From contig JAOLZA010000015.1 in NCBI GenBank assembly GCA_028343615.1, positions 1 through 47,079 on the forward strand: a stretch of DNA of 47,079 bases, written 5' to 3'. Under the pieces are notes generated by a model. The model did no database searches. It was not told the origin of the DNA and worked only from the letters and a program-made list of their open reading frames with translations. The DNA is from Verrucomicrobiota bacterium. Lineage in GTDB: Bacteria > Verrucomicrobiota > Verrucomicrobiia > Limisphaerales > UBA1100. A program made the position numbers and the translations under genes. Below, piece after piece: positions 15,234 to 23,592 of this stretch (the first letter of the stretch is position 1; each line of letters opens with the position of its first letter).

Positions 15234-16664
15234 ATGAAGCCAGACCTTCCGCCTGTCCTAGTAGTTGATGATGAGCCAAACATGCGCGAAACCGTGCGTG
15301 AGATGCTCAGTGACGATGGCTTTTCTGTGGAGTTGGCGGAGTCAGCTGAAGAGGCCATCAAGATAATGGCTGCCCCCGAGGCGGAATTCTTGATGGTTAT
15401 CACTGATGGTCGCCTTGGCGGGATGAGCGGCTACGATCTTATCCGTACGATGGCCAAGGATTACCCCAATTTGCAGGTCATCCTTATCACTGCCTTTGCC
15501 ACGCCTAAGCTCGCGGTCGAAGCCATTCAAGCTGGAGCAGCGGATTACCTTTCCAAACCATTTGCGCCTGAGGAATTGCTGCACGTGGTGGAACGCTGCC
15601 GCGACCATTTTGAGCTCAGCGCGGAAAACAAGACGTTACGTGCGCGGTCACGTGGCAGTGAGATTTATGAGGTAGACCAAATCGTCGGCGAGTCGCCCCA
15701 GATGGTGGAGCTACGCCAGTTTATTCGAACCGTGGGCCCCACAGATTCCACCGTGCTAATCCTCGGCGAAAGCGGCACTGGCAAAGAGCTCGTTGCTGGA
15801 TCCATCCACTCTCTTAGTCAAAGAAATAATAAAAACTACATTCGTCTCAACTGTGCCGCCATCCCCGAAACCCTTTTAGAGAGCGAACTCTTCGGGCATG
15901 AAAAAGGCGCCTTCACCGGCGCGCTTCGCACCAAGCTCGGTCGTGTAGAAGAAGCGGATGGAGGCACTATTTTTCTTGATGAGATTGGCGACATGAGCCG
16001 GCCGTTACAGGCCAAGTTACTGCGTTTTCTCGAGGATGGCTCGTTCACACGTGTGGGAGGCAATGAGGAGAAGCGAGTTGACGTACGGATTATTTCAGCG
16101 ACCAACCGTGATATCGTAACGGCCATCAAAGAAAAGGATTTTCGTGAAGATTTATATCATCGCCTAAACGTGATGAAGTTTCGTCCGCCACCCCTGCGTG
16201 AACGTGGCAATGACGTGGTACAGTTGGCTAAACATTTCCTTGATCAAAACTGCAAAAATATGGGTCGCGGCGAGCTGAGGCTTTCCAAGGAAGCTTCAAA
16301 AAAATTGCTGAGTCATAATTGGCCCGGCAATGTACGTGAGTTGCGTAATGTAATGGAACGTGCAGCTATTCTTGAACAAACCGATGAAGTGCAGCCTGCA
16401 AGTCTGCCCAATTTTGAAATGGAAATGCGCCTGCGTGAATCCGATGACAACGGCGTTGAAATCAATTTTGACCTCGGCTTTGCCGAGGCGGTGGCGGATT
16501 TTGAGCGCAGAATGATAACCGCTGCCCTCGAGCGAAATCAATACACTGTGAACCGAAGCGCAGAAATGTTGAAGATGACTCGGCATTCTCTTCGGTATCG
16601 CATGCAGCAGCTCGGGCTTTCCAACTCTGGCGGAACTAGTGGTGACAACGGCGACAGCGAATAA
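15234..16664 (+). CDS. Sigma54-dependent response regulator, NtrC family
   Basis: This 476-residue transcription activator has a receiver domain (about 8-125) with acidic pocket VVDDEP, phosphoacceptor Asp58 (VITDGR) and Lys108 (SKPF). The AAA+ domain has Walker A GESGTGKE (178-185), the sigma54-contacting loop GAFTGA (225-230), the Walker B segment GGTIFLDEIGDM and arginine-finger region VDVRIISATNRD. A Fis-type helix-turn-helix near the end reads NRSAEMLKMTRHSLRYRMQ. It is expected to be phosphorylated by the kinase encoded 12 bases upstream and to drive sigma54 promoters. Its 3' end overlaps the next gene by 26 bases. No target promoter was identified in this window. Confidence 0.94.
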   Translation: MKPDLPPVLVVDDEPNMRETVREMLSDDGFSVELAESAEEAIKIMAAPEAEFLMVITDGRLGGMSGYDLIRTMAKDYPNLQVILITAFATPKLAVEAIQAGAADYLSKPFAPEELLHVVERCRDHFELSAENKTLRARSRGSEIYEVDQIVGESPQMVELRQFIRTVGPTDSTVLILGESGTGKELVAGSIHSLSQRNNKNYIRLNCAAIPETLLESELFGHEKGAFTGALRTKLGRVEEADGGTIFLDEIGDMSRPLQAKLLRFLEDGSFTRVGGNEEKRVDVRIISATNRDIVTAIKEKDFREDLYHRLNVMKFRPPPLRERGNDVVQLAKHFLDQNCKNMGRGELRLSKEASKKLLSHNWPGNVRELRNVMERAAILEQTDEVQPASLPNFEMEMRLRESDDNGVEINFDLGFAEAVADFERRMITAALERNQYTVNRSAEMLKMTRHSLRYRMQQLGLSNSGGTSGDNGDSE

Positions 16665-17544
16665 TCGTGCCGCTCTAGAGGCCAGTCAGGCCATCACGCG
16701 CCGCAGTGCCTCCAATCTGGCTCTCGCATTTGTGGCCCTCGACAGACGAAGACGGCTTGCCATGAACGCGCTCTACGCTTTCTGTCGGCAAATCGATGAC
16801 GTTGCTGATGAGGAAACTCAACCTCGTGAACAACGCGCCTCTACATTGCAGGATTGGCGTCAAGACGTACAACGCGCTTGCGAGGGCGGTAAGCCGCGCA
16901 TTCAAGTCAATCAGGCGTTGCAACCGGTCATCGAACAATATGCTCTCAAGTTTGAGCATTTTGATGAACTCATTCGAGGTATGGAAATGGATCTCGAACA
17001 GGATCGTTTTGAAACTCTCGAAGACCTCGATCGCTATTGCTATCGAGCTGCCTCTGTCGTGGGTCTGTTAAGCATTGAAATTTTTGGCTACCGTGATGAT
17101 GCCTGCCAAGAATATGCAGTGAGTCTTGGAAAAGCACTGCAACTCACCAACATCCTGCGGGACGTGAGGAACGATGCCGAGCGCGGTCGTATTTATATGC
17201 CTGTGACCGAGATGGAAAAATATGGCGTGGACTCTCAATCTTTACTGGATTTAAAATACTCAGCAGCTTTTCACAATCTTGCTGCCAACATCGCTGTGCG
17301 CGCGCGCGGCCATTATCAGTTGGCATCCGATTTGTTACCGAATGCCGACCGTCGAGCTATGGTCGCCGCCGAAGCCATGGGCGCAGTGTACTGGCGCTTA
17401 CTGCGTCAGATGGAGAATTGCAAGTTTCGGGTGCTCGATTCGTGTCCAATACGTCTCGGTCGACTTCACAAATTGGCGCTTGTCTTCGGAACATGGTGGC
17501 GTATAAAACTCGGATCCCCTCGGCCGAATTATGGCTATGATTGA
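16639..17544 (+). CDS. Squalene/phytoene synthase family protein (HpnD/CrtB-like)
   Basis: This 301-residue head-to-head prenyltransferase has the two Asp-rich motifs QIDDVADE and LRDVRNDAERGR that bind prenyl diphosphates through Mg2+, along with YCYRAASVVGLLSIEIFGY and LGKALQLTNILRD. It could make presqualene diphosphate (HpnD-like, towards squalene and hopanoids) or phytoene (carotenoids); no partner gene such as hpnC, hpnE or a desaturase lies nearby to decide. The start GTG at 16639 (or the next GTG at 16642) lies inside the regulator gene in another frame, a 26-base overlap implying coupled expression. A dapF promoter follows 3' of it. Confidence 0.88.
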   Translation: MVTTATANNRAALEASQAITRRSASNLALAFVALDRRRRLAMNALYAFCRQIDDVADEETQPREQRASTLQDWRQDVQRACEGGKPRIQVNQALQPVIEQYALKFEHFDELIRGMEMDLEQDRFETLEDLDRYCYRAASVVGLLSIEIFGYRDDACQEYAVSLGKALQLTNILRDVRNDAERGRIYMPVTEMEKYGVDSQSLLDLKYSAAFHNLAANIAVRARGHYQLASDLLPNADRRAMVAAEAMGAVYWRLLRQMENCKFRVLDSCPIRLGRLHKLALVFGTWWRIKLGSPRPNYGYD

Positions 17545-17569
17545 TTTGGTGATGGATTTCCCCTAATCA
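17541..17569 (+). promoter_or_regulatory. Putative promoter of dapF (leaderless)
   Basis: TTGATT (17541-17546), 17 bases, then TAATCA (17564-17569), six bases before the GTG at 17576. There is no Shine-Dalgarno. Transcription would begin at or next to the start codon. Confidence 0.5.
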
Positions 17570-17575
17570 TTTCCC

Positions 17576-18379
17576 GTGCAAATTCAATTCACCAAAATGA
17601 ACGGCGCGGGAAATGATTTCGTGCTAATCGATAACCGCGATGGCAGCGTGTCGCTCAGCCGCGAACATATTGCTCAGATCTGCCATCGCCAACGCGGCGT
17701 GGGTGCCGATGGGCTCATTTTGCTAAGGAACGCTGATGGTGATGGCGATTGGGCATGGAATTTTTACAACGCCGATGGCAGCGATGCAGAAATGTGCGGT
17801 AACGGCGCGCGGTGTTTTGCCAGTTATATCCAGCACACCATCGGTGGACAAGGGGAGTTGAGTTTTGAAACCGCTTGTGGACTCATCCGCGCCACCATTA
17901 GAGATGCCACCGTGACGGTAAACCTAACCGACCCCCACAGCCTTGTACTCAACCAAACGATTGCAATGAACAATGGCAATCAAACGGTACATTCGCTTAA
18001 TACGGGTGTACCGCACGCTGTGCTATTTGAGGAGGATGCAGATGCTGCGATGGTGGCCAGTCTTGGTGAAGAGATTCGATTTCATGACCACTTCGCCCCG
18101 GCGGGTACCAATGTGAATTTCGTGCAGGTCTTGTCGCCCGCACACATCCGTGTGCGGACCTACGAACGCGGCGTGGGGGAAACTCTGGCGTGTGGAACCG
18201 GCGTGTGCGCAAGCGCCATTCTTGCCGCCCGACTTAATGATTGGCCTGCAAATGTGCAGGTGCAAGTTCTTGGAGGCGACACTCTCGGAGTTGCTTTTGA
18301 GAGCGACGGCGACGAATTCTCCAATGTCCAACTCACCGGCCCCGCACAGTTTGTTTTTGAAGGTACGGTGATGGTGTAA
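17576..18379 (+). CDS. dapF: Diaminopimelate epimerase
   Basis: This 267-residue cofactor-free racemase converts LL- to meso-diaminopimelate for lysine and peptidoglycan. The two catalytic cysteines are in conserved contexts: Cys74 in AEMCGNGARC and the second in ETLACGTGVCAS (about residue 208). MNGAGNDFVLID, GVGADGL and HDHFAPAGTNVNFVQV are further hallmarks. The start is GTG, placed six bases behind a promoter-like -10 box. dapA follows after 64 bases and dapB after that. Expected cytoplasmic homodimer or monomer of two similar halves; nothing is missing. Confidence 0.96.
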   Translation: MQIQFTKMNGAGNDFVLIDNRDGSVSLSREHIAQICHRQRGVGADGLILLRNADGDGDWAWNFYNADGSDAEMCGNGARCFASYIQHTIGGQGELSFETACGLIRATIRDATVTVNLTDPHSLVLNQTIAMNNGNQTVHSLNTGVPHAVLFEEDADAAMVASLGEEIRFHDHFAPAGTNVNFVQVLSPAHIRVRTYERGVGETLACGTGVCASAILAARLNDWPANVQVQVLGGDTLGVAFESDGDEFSNVQLTGPAQFVFEGTVMV

Positions 18380-18403
18380 TGTGAGGTAGTACACCAAATC
18401 CCC

Positions 18404-18433
18404 TTGAGTCTATACCCGTCTACCTGTTAGCGT
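18404..18433 (+). promoter_or_regulatory. Putative promoter of dapA
   Basis: TTGAGT (18404-18409), 18 bases, then TAGCGT (18428-18433), ten bases before the ATG at 18444. There is no Shine-Dalgarno in the 64-base dapF-dapA gap, which holds nothing else recognisable. Confidence 0.35.
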
Positions 18434-18443
18434 TCGCACAGAA

Positions 18444-19322
18444 ATGTTTACGGGAGTTTATACTGCACTGATCACGCCTTTCAAAAAAGGGCGATTGGAT
18501 GAGACTGCCCTCAAGAAACTCGTGGAGTTGCAGGTCAAAAGCGGCGTTGACGGCATTGTTCCCGTGGGCACCACCGGTGAATCACCCACGGTGGATTTCG
18601 AGGAACACGTGCGTATTATCGAGCTGGCGGTTTATTACGCCAAAGGTCGCTGCAAAATCATCGCCGGCAGTGGCGCTAACTCCACGGAGGAAGCGGTTTA
18701 CCTCACCAAGTCCGCCGAATACGCCGGCGCGGATGGCTCACTGCAGGTCTGTCCCTATTACAACAAGCCTTCGCAGGACGGCCTCTACGCACATTTCAGC
18801 GAGATCGCTCATTCCACCAACTTGCCGATCGTTCTCTACAGCATTCCCGGCCGTTGCAACGTGGAAATTGCCTTGCCCACGGCAGTTCGCCTTGCGGCGG
18901 ATTGTCCCAACATCGTATGCATTAAGGAGGCCGGCGGCGATGTGGATCGCGTCAGTCAATTGCGCGCCGCACTGCCCAAACAATTCACCATCCTCAGTGG
19001 CGACGACGCCCTTACTTTGCCCTTTATGGCCTCCGGCGCGAAGGGTGTCATCAGTGTTTCCAGTAATCTCATCCCGAGGCAACTCACCAAAATGGTACAC
19101 AGCTTTCTCAAAGGCGATGCTAAGGGTGCTCTGAAATTACACGAAAAATATTATCCGCTATTCAAAGATTTGTTCATTGAAACAAACCCTGTCCCCGTCA
19201 AGGCTGCGTTGGCGATGAAAGGATTGGTCAGCGAAGAATATCGCTTGCCGCTGGTAAAGATGAACCCCGACAACCGTCGAAAGCTTCGCGCCACACTCAA
19301 GGCGTGCGGCGTACTCAAATAA
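18444..19322 (+). CDS. dapA: 4-hydroxy-tetrahydrodipicolinate synthase
   Basis: This 292-residue TIM-barrel aldolase condenses pyruvate with aspartate semialdehyde, the first step committed to lysine/DAP. The Schiff-base Lys161 is in IVCIKEAGG. The VGTTGESPT loop (residues 41-49) carries the pyruvate-binding Thr pair, and Tyr132 in VLYSIPGR is the catalytic-triad Tyr. The length is normal. dapB begins four bases after the stop, so the two are co-transcribed. Feedback by lysine is possible, but no riboswitch-like leader is present in the short upstream gap. Confidence 0.96.
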   Translation: MFTGVYTALITPFKKGRLDETALKKLVELQVKSGVDGIVPVGTTGESPTVDFEEHVRIIELAVYYAKGRCKIIAGSGANSTEEAVYLTKSAEYAGADGSLQVCPYYNKPSQDGLYAHFSEIAHSTNLPIVLYSIPGRCNVEIALPTAVRLAADCPNIVCIKEAGGDVDRVSQLRAALPKQFTILSGDDALTLPFMASGAKGVISVSSNLIPRQLTKMVHSFLKGDAKGALKLHEKYYPLFKDLFIETNPVPVKAALAMKGLVSEEYRLPLVKMNPDNRRKLRATLKACGVLK

Positions 19323-19326
19323 ATTC

Positions 19327-20058
19327 ATGGCCAAAATCATCATTCATGGTTCAGGAGGGCGCATGGGGCAAATGCTCGCCGCTTGCGGTGAGACGATGGA
19401 TGGCATCGATATCATTGCTGGCGTGGATGAAGATGACGACTTGTCCGCACTCATCGGTGACTGCGATGCGGTCATCGACTTCAGCCTGCACAGCGCCACC
19501 GCCACCTGTGCGGCATTGTGCGCCAAACATGGCAAAGCATTGGTCATTGGCACCACCGGCCATACAGATGAGGATAAAACCAAAATTCTGAATCACAAAA
19601 CCAAAGTTCCAATCGTTTGGGCCAGCAATTATTCTACCGGCGTAAACACCCTATTTTGGCTTACGCGTAAAGCTACTGAAGTTCTTGGGCCGGATTTTGA
19701 CTTGGAAGTGGTGGAAATGCATCACCGTCACAAAGTCGACGCCCCCAGCGGCACAGCGGCCACGTTGGGCGAAATTTTGCTTGAAGTGCGTGAGCAACAA
19801 AAGGATGTCCTACGCCACGGACGTGAAGGCATCGTGGGCGCACGCACAGATGAAGAAATCGGCATGCATAGCCTGCGCGGTGGCGATGTGGTGGGTGACC
19901 ACACAGTCATATACGCCGGCGCTGGTGAACGCCTCGAGCTCACCCACAAAGCCGCCAGTCGTGAGACCTTCGCCAACGGTGCCCTTCGCGCTGCTCAATG
20001 GGCCGTCACCAAGGATCCGGGCCTTTATAATATGCAGAATGTTTTGGGGCTGGAATGA
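19327..20058 (+). CDS. dapB: 4-hydroxy-tetrahydrodipicolinate reductase
   Basis: This 243-residue NAD(P)H-dependent reductase is the second DAP-branch enzyme. The dinucleotide loop IIHGSGGRMGQM is at the N-terminus, IGTTGHTDED lies at the cofactor domain end, and the catalytic/substrate motif is EMHHRHKVDAPSGTA. NYSTGVNTLFWL and GERLELTHKAASRETFANGAL are also typical. It is somewhat shorter than the E. coli enzyme (about 270), as in other short DapB proteins. The last four bases (ATGA) overlap the folK start. dapD, dapC/dapL and dapE are not in the window. Confidence 0.95.
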   Translation: MAKIIIHGSGGRMGQMLAACGETMDGIDIIAGVDEDDDLSALIGDCDAVIDFSLHSATATCAALCAKHGKALVIGTTGHTDEDKTKILNHKTKVPIVWASNYSTGVNTLFWLTRKATEVLGPDFDLEVVEMHHRHKVDAPSGTAATLGEILLEVREQQKDVLRHGREGIVGARTDEEIGMHSLRGGDVVGDHTVIYAGAGERLELTHKAASRETFANGALRAAQWAVTKDPGLYNMQNVLGLE

Positions 20059-20600
20059 GCACAAATATTCACGATGAACAGGATGAAAACATTCCTGAAC
20101 ATCTGTGTTTAATTTCTTTGGGTTCAAATCTTGGGGATTCCGCCGATAACATCAAACGTGGTTTTCGAGCGCTCCAGATTCACTCTCACCTCTCGATCCG
20201 TAAATCTTCACTCTGGCAAAGCACTCCCGTGGATTGCCCTCCAGATTCACCTGATTTTATCAATGCCGCAGCGGCGTTTGTGCCGTTGGAAAATGAAACA
20301 CCCGAATCGCTACTCCTCAAATTGCAGCAAATCGAAATCCAATTTGGTCGACAACCCAAGACAATCTTAAATGAACCGCGCGCGCTTGATCTTGATCTCA
20401 TCGCTTTTAAAAATGAAATACATACATCAGAGTCGCTGACCCTTCCGCATCCGCGGTTTCATCAACGCCGCTTTGTGCTCGAGCCGTTGACGGAAATCAC
20501 GCCGCACGCCATTCTCCCTGGCCAAACTCAGACCGTCGCCAAACTCCTTGCCGCCCTCGACACGGATGAAGCCCTGACTTTACACTCCACACATGGTTGA
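20055..20600 (+). CDS. folK: 2-amino-4-hydroxy-6-hydroxymethyldihydropteridine pyrophosphokinase
   Basis: This 181-residue HPPK transfers pyrophosphate from ATP to the pterin in folate synthesis. Characteristic elements are LISLGSNLGDSADNI, the FINAAAAFVPLE strand, the Mg2+-binding RALDLDLIAF, and the LPHPRFHQRRFVLEPLTEITP signature. About 15 extra residues (with ENIPEH) precede the core. The ATG overlaps the dapB stop by four bases, and the end overlaps the transporter start by eight bases. Co-transcription with lysine genes is likely a packing effect, not a pathway link. Confidence 0.95.
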   Translation: MSTNIHDEQDENIPEHLCLISLGSNLGDSADNIKRGFRALQIHSHLSIRKSSLWQSTPVDCPPDSPDFINAAAAFVPLENETPESLLLKLQQIEIQFGRQPKTILNEPRALDLDLIAFKNEIHTSESLTLPHPRFHQRRFVLEPLTEITPHAILPGQTQTVAKLLAALDTDEALTLHSTHG

Positions 20601-21855
20601 CGACAACGTACCCGCTCCCCGCCGCTGGTATCGCGCCCTTGGTCCGTGCCTCATTACCGCTTGCGTCGTTATCGGTCCCGGCAGCATTCTTACTAGTTCA
20701 AAAGTCGGGGCTGAGAAAGGTTACAGCATGAGTTGGGTCGTGCTGGTTTCGGCGATTTTCATGCTGACGTTTATTCAAATGGCCGCGCGGTTGGGTGTTG
20801 TGTCCAGGGAATCGCCCGGACAGTTGCTGGCCGAGCGCGCAGGGCGTTGGCTTGCAGCTTTAATTGGTGCCTCCATTTTCTTCGTTGCCTCGGCTTTTCA
20901 ATTTGGAAACAATCTTGGAGCTCACAGTGCCTTTGAGGCGTATTTTCAGTTCGATTATATTGTGGTCATTTTTAACGCGGCGGCCATCGCGTTTTTGTTT
21001 TTCTTTAAAAACTTATATCGTGCTTTAGAGAAATTAATGATGGGTTTCGTGGGGCTGATGCTGCTGGCGTTTGCTGCGAATTTATTGTTCGCCAAACCGA
21101 ACCCCACCGAATGGGCACGTGGGTTGGTGCCGACCGGCATAGGTTCTCTGGATCTCGCAGTGCTCGGCCTAGTGGGCACCACTTTTGCAATTGCTGCAGC
21201 ATATTTCCAAATCTATCTAGTTCGTCAAAAGGGAATTAAACGCGAGGATCTGGCGGCGTGCCTCATCGATTCTCGCTTGGGCGTGCTGCTGATGGCAGCG
21301 ATTACTCTGATGATTATGGGGACAGCCGCCGCCGCGCTCAAAGGGGTTAAACTCGAAGGAGCTGCTGATGTAGCTATGCAACTGGAGCCGCTGTTTGGGA
21401 GTTGGGGTAAAGCACTTTTTTGCCTCGGACTTTTTTCTGCGGCGTATTCCTCGTTTATAATCAACTCCATGATTGGCGGCTTTGTCCTTTCCGACGGTCT
21501 TGGGTTGGGCTGTGATCCAGAGGATAAATGGCCGCGTTATATGACAGCAGCGGTCTTGTTGATTGGTATGGGCGTGGCAATGTATGTGATCAAAACCGGC
21601 ATCAAACCCATGACGGCCATCGTGATGGCGCAGGTGGTGACCGTGATTGTCGCGCCGCTTTTGGCTGCGGTTTTATTGTGGATGTGTAACCGCAAAGATA
21701 TTATGGGTGAAGACCGCAACGGACCGCTCATGAACGTTCTCGGGGCCGTGGGTTTTGTGCTGCTGTTGGCCATGGCGGGGAATACTGCATTCAAGTCCAT
21801 CCCGGATAACCTTGAGAAACTCAAGGCTTCAACTGCGCAACCCGTCGGAAAGTAA
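20593..21855 (+). CDS. Nramp-superfamily membrane transporter with altered metal site
   Basis: This 420-residue protein has about 10-11 membrane helices. The fold and helix-1 context match Nramp (SLC11) carriers: LGPCLITACVVIGPGSILTSSK compares with the canonical DPGN loop, and FIQMAARLGV follows as in MntH. The metal ligands are changed: helix-1 DPGN is GPGS (28-31) and helix-6 MPHN is AIAA (199-202), so Asp, Asn and Met ligands are all gone. It is therefore unlikely to be an ordinary Mn2+/Fe2+ symporter. Nramp-related Mg2+ transporters also depart from the canonical site, but this motif is not assigned to them here. It overlaps folK by eight bases. Confidence 0.8.
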   Translation: MVDDNVPAPRRWYRALGPCLITACVVIGPGSILTSSKVGAEKGYSMSWVVLVSAIFMLTFIQMAARLGVVSRESPGQLLAERAGRWLAALIGASIFFVASAFQFGNNLGAHSAFEAYFQFDYIVVIFNAAAIAFLFFFKNLYRALEKLMMGFVGLMLLAFAANLLFAKPNPTEWARGLVPTGIGSLDLAVLGLVGTTFAIAAAYFQIYLVRQKGIKREDLAACLIDSRLGVLLMAAITLMIMGTAAAALKGVKLEGAADVAMQLEPLFGSWGKALFCLGLFSAAYSSFIINSMIGGFVLSDGLGLGCDPEDKWPRYMTAAVLLIGMGVAMYVIKTGIKPMTAIVMAQVVTVIVAPLLAAVLLWMCNRKDIMGEDRNGPLMNVLGAVGFVLLLAMAGNTAFKSIPDNLEKLKASTAQPVGK

Positions 21856-21864
21856 AGTAGTAAG

Positions 21865-22683
21865 ATGCAGTTTCCGCTTGTCGCAAACACGCTTTGCGCG
21901 AATGGTGTCGCGGTGCCGTCTGTAAAGATCACCGCCGAAACCATCCGGCAAATGAAAGGCCGCGAGCCCATCGCCGCGCTCACGGTTTACGATTATCCCA
22001 TGACGCGTATGCTCGACGAATGCGGCGTGCCCCTGCTGCTTGTTGGCGATTCTCTTGGAATGGTGGTGCTTGGCTTGCCCGATACGACCGGCGTCACGAT
22101 GGCCGATATGGAACATCACACCCGCGCCGCCGCCCGTGCCCAACCCCGCGCACTGCTCGCCGGTGATTTGCCCAAGGGCAGTTACGATACGGAAGATGAT
22201 GCTGTAGCCAACGCCCGCCGACTGATCGATGCTGGTGCGGAAGCCGTGAAAGCCGAAGGGGGCACGGCTATTCTTCCCCAAGTGGAGGCTGTTCTCGCGG
22301 CGGGGATTCCCTTTCTCGGGCACATCGGAATGCTTCCCCAAAATGTACAAGCGGGGGGAGGCTACAAAGTGAAAGGTAAAACTGAAGCCGAACACGATGC
22401 CATTCTACTTGATGCTGAAGCCTTGGCCGAAGCGGGGGCATTCGCCGTGGTGCTCGAACTCGTGCTCCCCGACTTGGCCGCTGAAATTTCAAAAAAAATT
22501 TCCATACCTACAATCGGTATCGGCGCGGGCAGTGAATGTGATGGGCAAATTTTAGTGACTACTGATCTGTGGGCCACCTCACCCGACTACATTCCCCGCC
22601 ACGTGCAGCCCAATATGCAAGTGCCAGTCGAAATGCGAAGGGCGGTCAGTGAATGGAAAAATGAAAAAATTAACGCACATTGA
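21865..22683 (+). CDS. panB: 3-methyl-2-oxobutanoate hydroxymethyltransferase
   Basis: This 272-residue ketopantoate hydroxymethylase is the first pantothenate step and uses methylene-tetrahydrofolate. It carries AALTVYDYPMTRMLDE, LLVGDSLGMVVLG (Mg2+ Asp), AEAVKAEGG, the catalytic-Glu region IPFLGHIGMLPQ and TIGIGAGSECDGQILV. The N-terminus has about 18 residues before the conserved VKITAETI. The ATG lies six bases after a possible TAAAGT -10, though a good -35 is not clear. The 3' end overlaps moaC by 23 bases. panC is not in the window; coaC of the same pathway is upstream in the run. Confidence 0.95.
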   Translation: MQFPLVANTLCANGVAVPSVKITAETIRQMKGREPIAALTVYDYPMTRMLDECGVPLLLVGDSLGMVVLGLPDTTGVTMADMEHHTRAAARAQPRALLAGDLPKGSYDTEDDAVANARRLIDAGAEAVKAEGGTAILPQVEAVLAAGIPFLGHIGMLPQNVQAGGGYKVKGKTEAEHDAILLDAEALAEAGAFAVVLELVLPDLAAEISKKISIPTIGIGAGSECDGQILVTTDLWATSPDYIPRHVQPNMQVPVEMRRAVSEWKNEKINAH

Positions 22684-23113
22684 CCCCAAAGGCGAAGCCA
22701 AGATGGTTGATGTCTCCGCGAAACCAGTGCAACAACGTGCTGCCACTGCCCGTGGGGAAATCCGCATGGAGAAGGAAACACTACGGCTCATTCAACGAGA
22801 CAAGATTGCAAAGGGCAACGTGCTGGCAACCGCGCGCATCGCGGCCATCCAAGCTGCCAAGCGCACGGGTGATTTGATTCCGCTGTGCCATCCGCTGCCC
22901 ATCAACCATTGCGAAGTGGGGTTTGAATTTCCGAAGGCAGGCAACGCCATTATCATTACCGCCACGGCAAAAGTGACGGCACAAACCGGTGTGGAAATGG
23001 AGGCCCTTATGGCGGTGAACCTCGCGGCATTGACCATTTATGACATGTGCAAGGCGGTCGATAAAAAGATGCGCATCACGAATGTGAAACTTGTTTCAAA
23101 AACCAAACTATGA
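22661..23113 (+). CDS. moaC: Cyclic pyranopterin monophosphate synthase
   Basis: This 150-residue enzyme converts the MoaA product to cyclic pyranopterin monophosphate in molybdenum cofactor synthesis. The N-terminal THIDPKGEAKMVDVSAK, the active-site LIPLCHPLPINHCEV and TGVEMEALMAVNLAALTIYDMCKAVDK are all canonical, with the catalytic Asp/Lys pair in the last segment. ATG 22661 is preferred over the in-frame GTG at 22649, since family proteins begin shortly before LTHID. It overlaps panB by 23 bases and the next gene by four (ATGA). moaA, moaD and moaE are not present here. Confidence 0.95.
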   Translation: MKKLTHIDPKGEAKMVDVSAKPVQQRAATARGEIRMEKETLRLIQRDKIAKGNVLATARIAAIQAAKRTGDLIPLCHPLPINHCEVGFEFPKAGNAIIITATAKVTAQTGVEMEALMAVNLAALTIYDMCKAVDKKMRITNVKLVSKTKL

Positions 23114-23592
23114 AAATACAAGTGGGTATCATCACAGTGTCTGACCGCGCCGCGGCGGGCGAATACGAAAACCTTGGAGGCCCCCTTCTACGGGAAGCCG
23201 CCGATGGTTACGGCTGGGAAGTGCTGGCCGAGGGCGTGGTGCGGGATGAGGTGGAACAAATCCAGCGCGCCATTCGTGAGCAGATTGCCAAAGGGTGCCA
23301 TCTTGTTCTCACCACGGGAGGCACCGGAGTGGCCCCACGCGATGTTACGCCTGAGGCCGTACGCGAAATTGCGGACCGCGAATTACCGGGGTTCGGCGAA
23401 GTGATGCGGATGGAATCACTCAAAATCACGAAGAACTCTATTCTCTCCCGCAATCTTGCTGTCGCCGTGGGCAATGCGCTCGTGATTTGTTTACCCGGAA
23501 AACCCAAAGGCGCGGTCGAGTGCCTTGGTTTCGTAGTCGGTGCTATCCCGCACTGCGTGGAAGTGGTGGCGGGTGTGCCAACAAGTTGCTAA
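23110..23592 (+). CDS. Molybdopterin adenylyltransferase, MogA/MoaB family
   Basis: This 160-residue MoCF-domain protein activates molybdopterin by adenylation before metal insertion. It begins with GIITVSDRAAAGEYEN and has the TTGGTGVAPRDVTPEA loop that binds molybdopterin, followed by LPGFGEVMR and the CLPGKPKGAVECLG segment. These define the MogA/MoaB group; the two names cannot be told apart safely by eye. Its ATGA overlap with moaC gives a two-gene cofactor unit. psd starts directly at the next base after its stop. Confidence 0.93.
   Translation: MKIQVGIITVSDRAAAGEYENLGGPLLREAADGYGWEVLAEGVVRDEVEQIQRAIREQIAKGCHLVLTTGGTGVAPRDVTPEAVREIADRELPGFGEVMRMESLKITKNSILSRNLAVAVGNALVICLPGKPKGAVECLGFVVGAIPHCVEVVAGVPTSC

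Noticed and set aside
21829-22395. 188-codon minus-strand frame opposite panB
   Set aside because: It is antisense to a canonical panB.
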